From: Rhodosalinus sp041685465
Lineage (GTDB): Bacteria; Pseudomonadota; Alphaproteobacteria; Rhodobacterales; Rhodobacteraceae
Length of the DNA: 26,753 nucleotides
Direction of reading: 5' to 3'
Assembly: GCF_041685465.1 (NCBI RefSeq)
Contig: NZ_JAWLFS010000005.1
Coordinates: forward strand, 1 to 26,753
Positions 23,866 through 26,753 of this stretch are shown here, piece by piece (position 1 is the stretch's first letter; each line of letters begins with the position of its first letter). The notes under the pieces are model-generated. The model made no database searches. It saw only the letters and a program-made list of their open reading frames with translations, and was not told the DNA's origin. A program made the translations under genes and the position numbers.

Positions 23866-24761
23866 CGCCGGGCCTGCCGCTCGGGCTTCCAGCGGCGGTG
23901 AATCCAGAACCATTGCCCCGGTGTCTCGCGCACCCGCGCCTCGAGGCGCGCGCTCATCTCGCGCGTCATCTCCAGCGGATCGCCCGGCGGGATCGGCGCC
24001 TCGAAGACGAGGCGGAAACCCAGCCCGTCCGGCTGCCGGAGGCCGAAGAAGGGGATCAGCTCCGCGCTGGTCTTGCGCGCGATCTCGGCGGCGGAGGTGA
24101 GCGTCGGCGCGGGTTGGCCCAGAAAGTCGATCAGCGCGCCGGCGCCGGCATAGGTGTCGAAGAGCAGCACGCCCATGCCCCCTGCTCGAAGGTGGCGCAC
24201 GAGGCCCATCGTGCCGCGGCGGCCCTGTTCGAAGACCGGGCCGGAGAGCGCGTGCATGTTCGCCGCATAGTGTGCGTTGAAATGGGGGTTGGCCATCGGC
24301 CGGTAGAGACCGCCCACCCGATAGCCCCGCTCGACGAGGGCCGCGCGCGGCGCCTCGTGGTTGCCGAAATGCCCCGTCACGAGAAGGACGGGACGTCCCT
24401 CGGCCCGGGCCCTCTCCAGCGCGGCGACGCCCGTGCCCTCCAGCGGCAGGCCGCGCACCCGCGCGCGCAGGCCCGCCACATCGTAGTTCTCGATCATGGT
24501 GCGGCCCGCGTTCTCGGCCGCGGCGTCGGCAATGCGGTGACGCTCCCCCTCCGGCAGGTCGGGCCAGACGTGGGCGAGGTTGGCGCGCGCCCGCGCCCGC
24601 CAGCCGGCCAGCGGCGCGACGACCCGGCGCACGAGCCAGCCCATCAGCCGCACGCGCGCGCCCCAGGGCAGGACGAGCGCAAGGCGGATCGCCACCCGCC
24701 CCGCGAGATCGGTCGCGCGGTCCACACGGTCGTTGCGCGATTGTGTCGCCCGTTTCGCCAT
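23829..24761 (-). CDS. LpxL/HtrB-like lysophospholipid or lipid A acyltransferase
   Basis: 310-residue inner-membrane acyltransferase of the LpxL/LpxM family, which adds secondary acyl chains to lipid A precursors or related lipids. The catalytic H-x4-E motif is at His131-Glu136 in TGHFGNHEAPR; further family marks are GGLYRPMANPHFNAHY, TYAGAGALIDFLGQPAPTLT and the C-terminal PGQWFWIHRRWKP. A hydrophobic N-terminal stretch (RVAIRLALVLPWGARVRLMG) anchors it. It starts six bases after the EamA-type transporter gene stop, so they are one unit. Acyl donor and exact acceptor cannot be read from sequence. Confidence 0.9.
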   Translation of the reverse strand: MAKRATQSRNDRVDRATDLAGRVAIRLALVLPWGARVRLMGWLVRRVVAPLAGWRARARANLAHVWPDLPEGERHRIADAAAENAGRTMIENYDVAGLRARVRGLPLEGTGVAALERARAEGRPVLLVTGHFGNHEAPRAALVERGYRVGGLYRPMANPHFNAHYAANMHALSGPVFEQGRRGTMGLVRHLRAGGMGVLLFDTYAGAGALIDFLGQPAPTLTSAAEIARKTSAELIPFFGLRQPDGLGFRLVFEAPIPPGDPLEMTREMSARLEARVRETPGQWFWIHRRWKPERQARRQRRRAAASTGP

Positions 24762-24767
24762 GACCCG

Positions 24768-25676
24768 TCAGGCTTGCTGCGTCTCGCGGTGCCAGACGTA
24801 GAGGCCCGCGCCGGCGATGACGCCCATGCCCGCGAGCGTCCAGAGATCCGGCACCTCTCCGAAGAAAAGGAGCCCCCAGAGCGTGGCGAAGACGAGCCCC
24901 GCGTAGGCGAAGGGCGCGACGAGCGCCGCCTCCCCCTGCTGCAGCGCCGTGATCAGCAGAAGCTGCGCCAGCGTCGCCAGCACTGCGAGCGCGCCGACGC
25001 GCAGAAGCGTGCCGGTATCGAAGGCCGGCCAGTAGAAGGGCACGATGCAGGACAGCACGATCGCGCCCAGGAGCCCGGTGTAGACGAGCGAGGTCCAGCG
25101 GTCCTCGTCCCGGCCGACGAAGCGCGTGGTCAGCGCATAGGCCGAGTAGAAACAGGCCGCGCCCAAGGGCAGCAGCGCATGCGGCGTGAAGACGGCCGTG
25201 CCGGGGCGGATGATCAGGAGCGCCCCGGCGAGCGCCGCGAGCACGCCGAACGTGCGGCGCGGGCCGAGCCGTTCGCCCAGGAAGAGCGCGGCCCCGAGCG
25301 TGATCAGGAGCGGGTTGACGTTCATCACCGCCGTCGCCTGCGCGATGCCGATGTTGGCGAGGCCCCAGAAGAAGAGCGCCGTCGCGCCGAGAAGGTAAAG
25401 CGAGCGCAGCACCTGAAGGCCCGGGTAGCGGGTGCGCAGCACCGATCCGAGGCGCGGCGCCACGAGGATCAGCACCACCACCGTCTGCCCGAGGTAGCGC
25501 ACCCAGAGCGTCGGCACGATGCCGATGCGGCCCGTCAGCGCCTTCGCCGTCGCATCCATGAGCGTGAAGCAGAAGACCGCCCCGATCATCAGCAGGATCG
25601 CTCGCGCGGCGTTGCCCGGCACGGCCGGCTGGCGCGGCGGCGGTGTCGGGGCAGGGGAGGGGGCGGGCGGCGGCAT
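24768..25676 (-). CDS. EamA-family (DMT superfamily) transporter
   Basis: 302-residue inner-membrane protein with ten predicted helices in two EamA repeats. The first repeat starts NAARAILLMIGAVFCFTLMD and includes LRSLYLLGATALFFWGLANI and ATAVMNVNPLLITLGAALFL; the second includes HALLPLGAACFYSAYALTTR and EAALVAPFAYAGLVFATLWG, then LLFFGEVPDLWTLAGM. The N-terminus before the first helix is proline-rich. ATG 25676 is used; an in-frame ATG at 25712 would add 12 residues, and neither has a convincing ribosome site. Substrate unknown: metabolites, amino acids or nucleotides are exported or imported by different members. Coupled to the downstream acyltransferase. Confidence 0.92.
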   Translation of the reverse strand: MPPPAPSPAPTPPPRQPAVPGNAARAILLMIGAVFCFTLMDATAKALTGRIGIVPTLWVRYLGQTVVVLILVAPRLGSVLRTRYPGLQVLRSLYLLGATALFFWGLANIGIAQATAVMNVNPLLITLGAALFLGERLGPRRTFGVLAALAGALLIIRPGTAVFTPHALLPLGAACFYSAYALTTRFVGRDEDRWTSLVYTGLLGAIVLSCIVPFYWPAFDTGTLLRVGALAVLATLAQLLLITALQQGEAALVAPFAYAGLVFATLWGLLFFGEVPDLWTLAGMGVIAGAGLYVWHRETQQA

Positions 25677-25738
25677 GGCGCGACAGTAGGCCCGGCCCCT
25701 GCGGGTGTCCATGCCGCCCCGCGGCCCCGCGCGGGCGC

Positions 25739-26753
25739 TCAGCCGTCATCGGCGGCGGGGGGTACGGCGAGCGTGATCTCCCCGGCGGTTTCCATCCGGC
25801 GTATCTCGGCCACGATCTCGCCCATGGCGGCTTCCGCCTCGGCCGGGTCGGCCGTGGTGTCGGCGACCGACTCGCGCAGCGTCTCGGCAAGGCGGCGCGG
25901 CAGGCTCGCCAGCAGGAACTCCGCCGCGTCCCCGTCGCCGGCGCCCACCGCGAGGGCGCCGGAGAGCGCGGTGGCGAGGCGCGCCTGATCGAGGCCGCGC
26001 AGAACTTTCGGCACATCGCGCCGGTCCAGCCGGGCGGGAATGTCGGCGAAGGTGAAGATCGCGCGGCGCACCCGGGCGGCGAAGGCGGCGTCCGTCGCCT
26101 CGAGCCCCTCGAGCACCTCCTCGCGCGTGGCGGCGCGGGAGAAGTCGAGGATCGCGCCGACCCGGTCGACCGGGGCGTCGTCGAAGGCGCGGTCGGGCCG
26201 GGCATCCAGCTGTGCGGCGAGGCTGACGCCGATGCGCTGCACCGCCTCGGGCGTGATGCCGGCGGTGAGGGAGACGGCATAGGTGATGCGCCGCGCCCGT
26301 TCGCCGGGGAGTTTGCCCAGAAGCGCGGCGGCGGTGGACACGTCGAGCTTCGACAGCAGAACCGCCGCGACCTCGATGCTTTCGTCGAGCGCGAAGGGCA
26401 CGAGATCCTCGACCGGGCGGGCGCGCAGGCGGGTCCATGGATCGCCGGTCTGGCGCACACCGGCCTCGCGCCGGATGCGTTCGGCGGTGTGGCGGCTGAT
26501 CCGCCCGTCGAGCAGCGCCAGCGCCCCGGCCATGCCGCCGGGGAAGGCGAGGCCCACCGCCTCGAGTTCGTCGAGGAATTCCTGCACGACCTGCGCGAGC
26601 GTCGCGCGGTCGACGTAGCGGAGCTTCGCCATCGTCGCCGTCAACTCGGCCTGCATCGCGTCGGGGAGCTGCGCGAGGGGCAGGTCCGCCCCCTCCGTCA
26701 GCAGGAAACGCACGACGATCGCCGCCTTCTGCCGGCGGCTCAGGCGCGGCGCG
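25739..26753 (-). CDS. fliG: Flagellar motor switch protein FliG (5' end outside window)
   Basis: Cytoplasmic C-ring protein that couples stator rotation to the MS ring. At the right edge the frame already reads APRLSRRQKAAIVV, the usual FliG N-terminus, so only a few codons are missing. Middle domain: EVAAVLLSKLDVSTAAALLG and KLPGERARRITYAVSL; the C-terminal motor domain runs from FTFADIPARLDRRDVPKVLR through RRLAETLRESV to IRRMETAGEITL, ending with a short acidic tail. Residue pattern is clearly FliG but divergent, as in Rhodobacterales. The charged torque helix differs from E. coli FliG (see findings). No other flagellar gene is in the window; the neighbours downstream are an EamA transporter and an acyltransferase. 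Confidence 0.88.
   Translation of the reverse strand, partial: APRLSRRQKAAIVVRFLLTEGADLPLAQLPDAMQAELTATMAKLRYVDRATLAQVVQEFLDELEAVGLAFPGGMAGALALLDGRISRHTAERIRREAGVRQTGDPWTRLRARPVEDLVPFALDESIEVAAVLLSKLDVSTAAALLGKLPGERARRITYAVSLTAGITPEAVQRIGVSLAAQLDARPDRAFDDAPVDRVGAILDFSRAATREEVLEGLEATDAAFAARVRRAIFTFADIPARLDRRDVPKVLRGLDQARLATALSGALAVGAGDGDAAEFLLASLPRRLAETLRESVADTTADPAEAEAAMGEIVAEIRRMETAGEITLAVPPAADDG

Overview
The window is about 26.8 kb of very GC-rich DNA with strong G/C preference at third codon positions. It looks like a chromosomal segment of an alphaproteobacterium of the Rhodobacteraceae (Rhodobacterales). This rests on the gene content (secDF next to a ccmABCDG cluster arranged like the Rhodobacter hel genes, a divergent Rhodobacterales-type FliG, an alpha-type HisRS) and on a family of short 3'-end repeats that I associate with this group. 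No tRNA, rRNA, CRISPR array, transposase or phage gene is visible. Most of the window is housekeeping.

Left part (1-4,400): the 5' two thirds of hisS (minus). Next, an overlapping minus-strand pair, a nitroreductase and an LLM-class flavin monooxygenase, is divergent from a MarR-like winged-helix regulator, with an AT-rich dyad over the predicted promoter. An inositol-monophosphatase-family gene follows.

Position 4,392-8,573: an ABC export-type pair (YbbA-like ATPase and FtsX/YbbP-like permease, minus) divergent from a TesA-like SGNH esterase with only 12 bp between start codons. A perfect hairpin separates the esterase from a convergent cold-shock gene with a long leader.

Position 8,574-13,432: a glutaryl-CoA-dehydrogenase-like gene divergent from its likely LysR regulator, then seryl-tRNA synthetase and a secreted trypsin-like protease. 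The spaces downstream of the acyl-CoA dehydrogenase, lysR and serS hold three copies of a repeat, always in the same orientation relative to the gene just ended.

Position 13,586-19,932: a tightly packed plus-strand run of yajC-secD-secF, a Mth938-domain protein, and ccmA-B-C-D-G. It joins membrane protein export to heme export and apocytochrome c thiol handling.

Position 19,933-26,753: a candidate 32-residue membrane peptide, aconitase acnA (minus) divergent from a secreted DUF1223 protein, an LpxL-like acyltransferase and an EamA-type transporter (minus), and fliG, whose 5' end runs off the window.

I found no clear new multi-gene system. The observations most worth following are the 3'-end repeat family, the short hisS segment with abnormal codon use, the small peptide gene next to acnA, and the monooxygenase-nitroreductase-regulator module.
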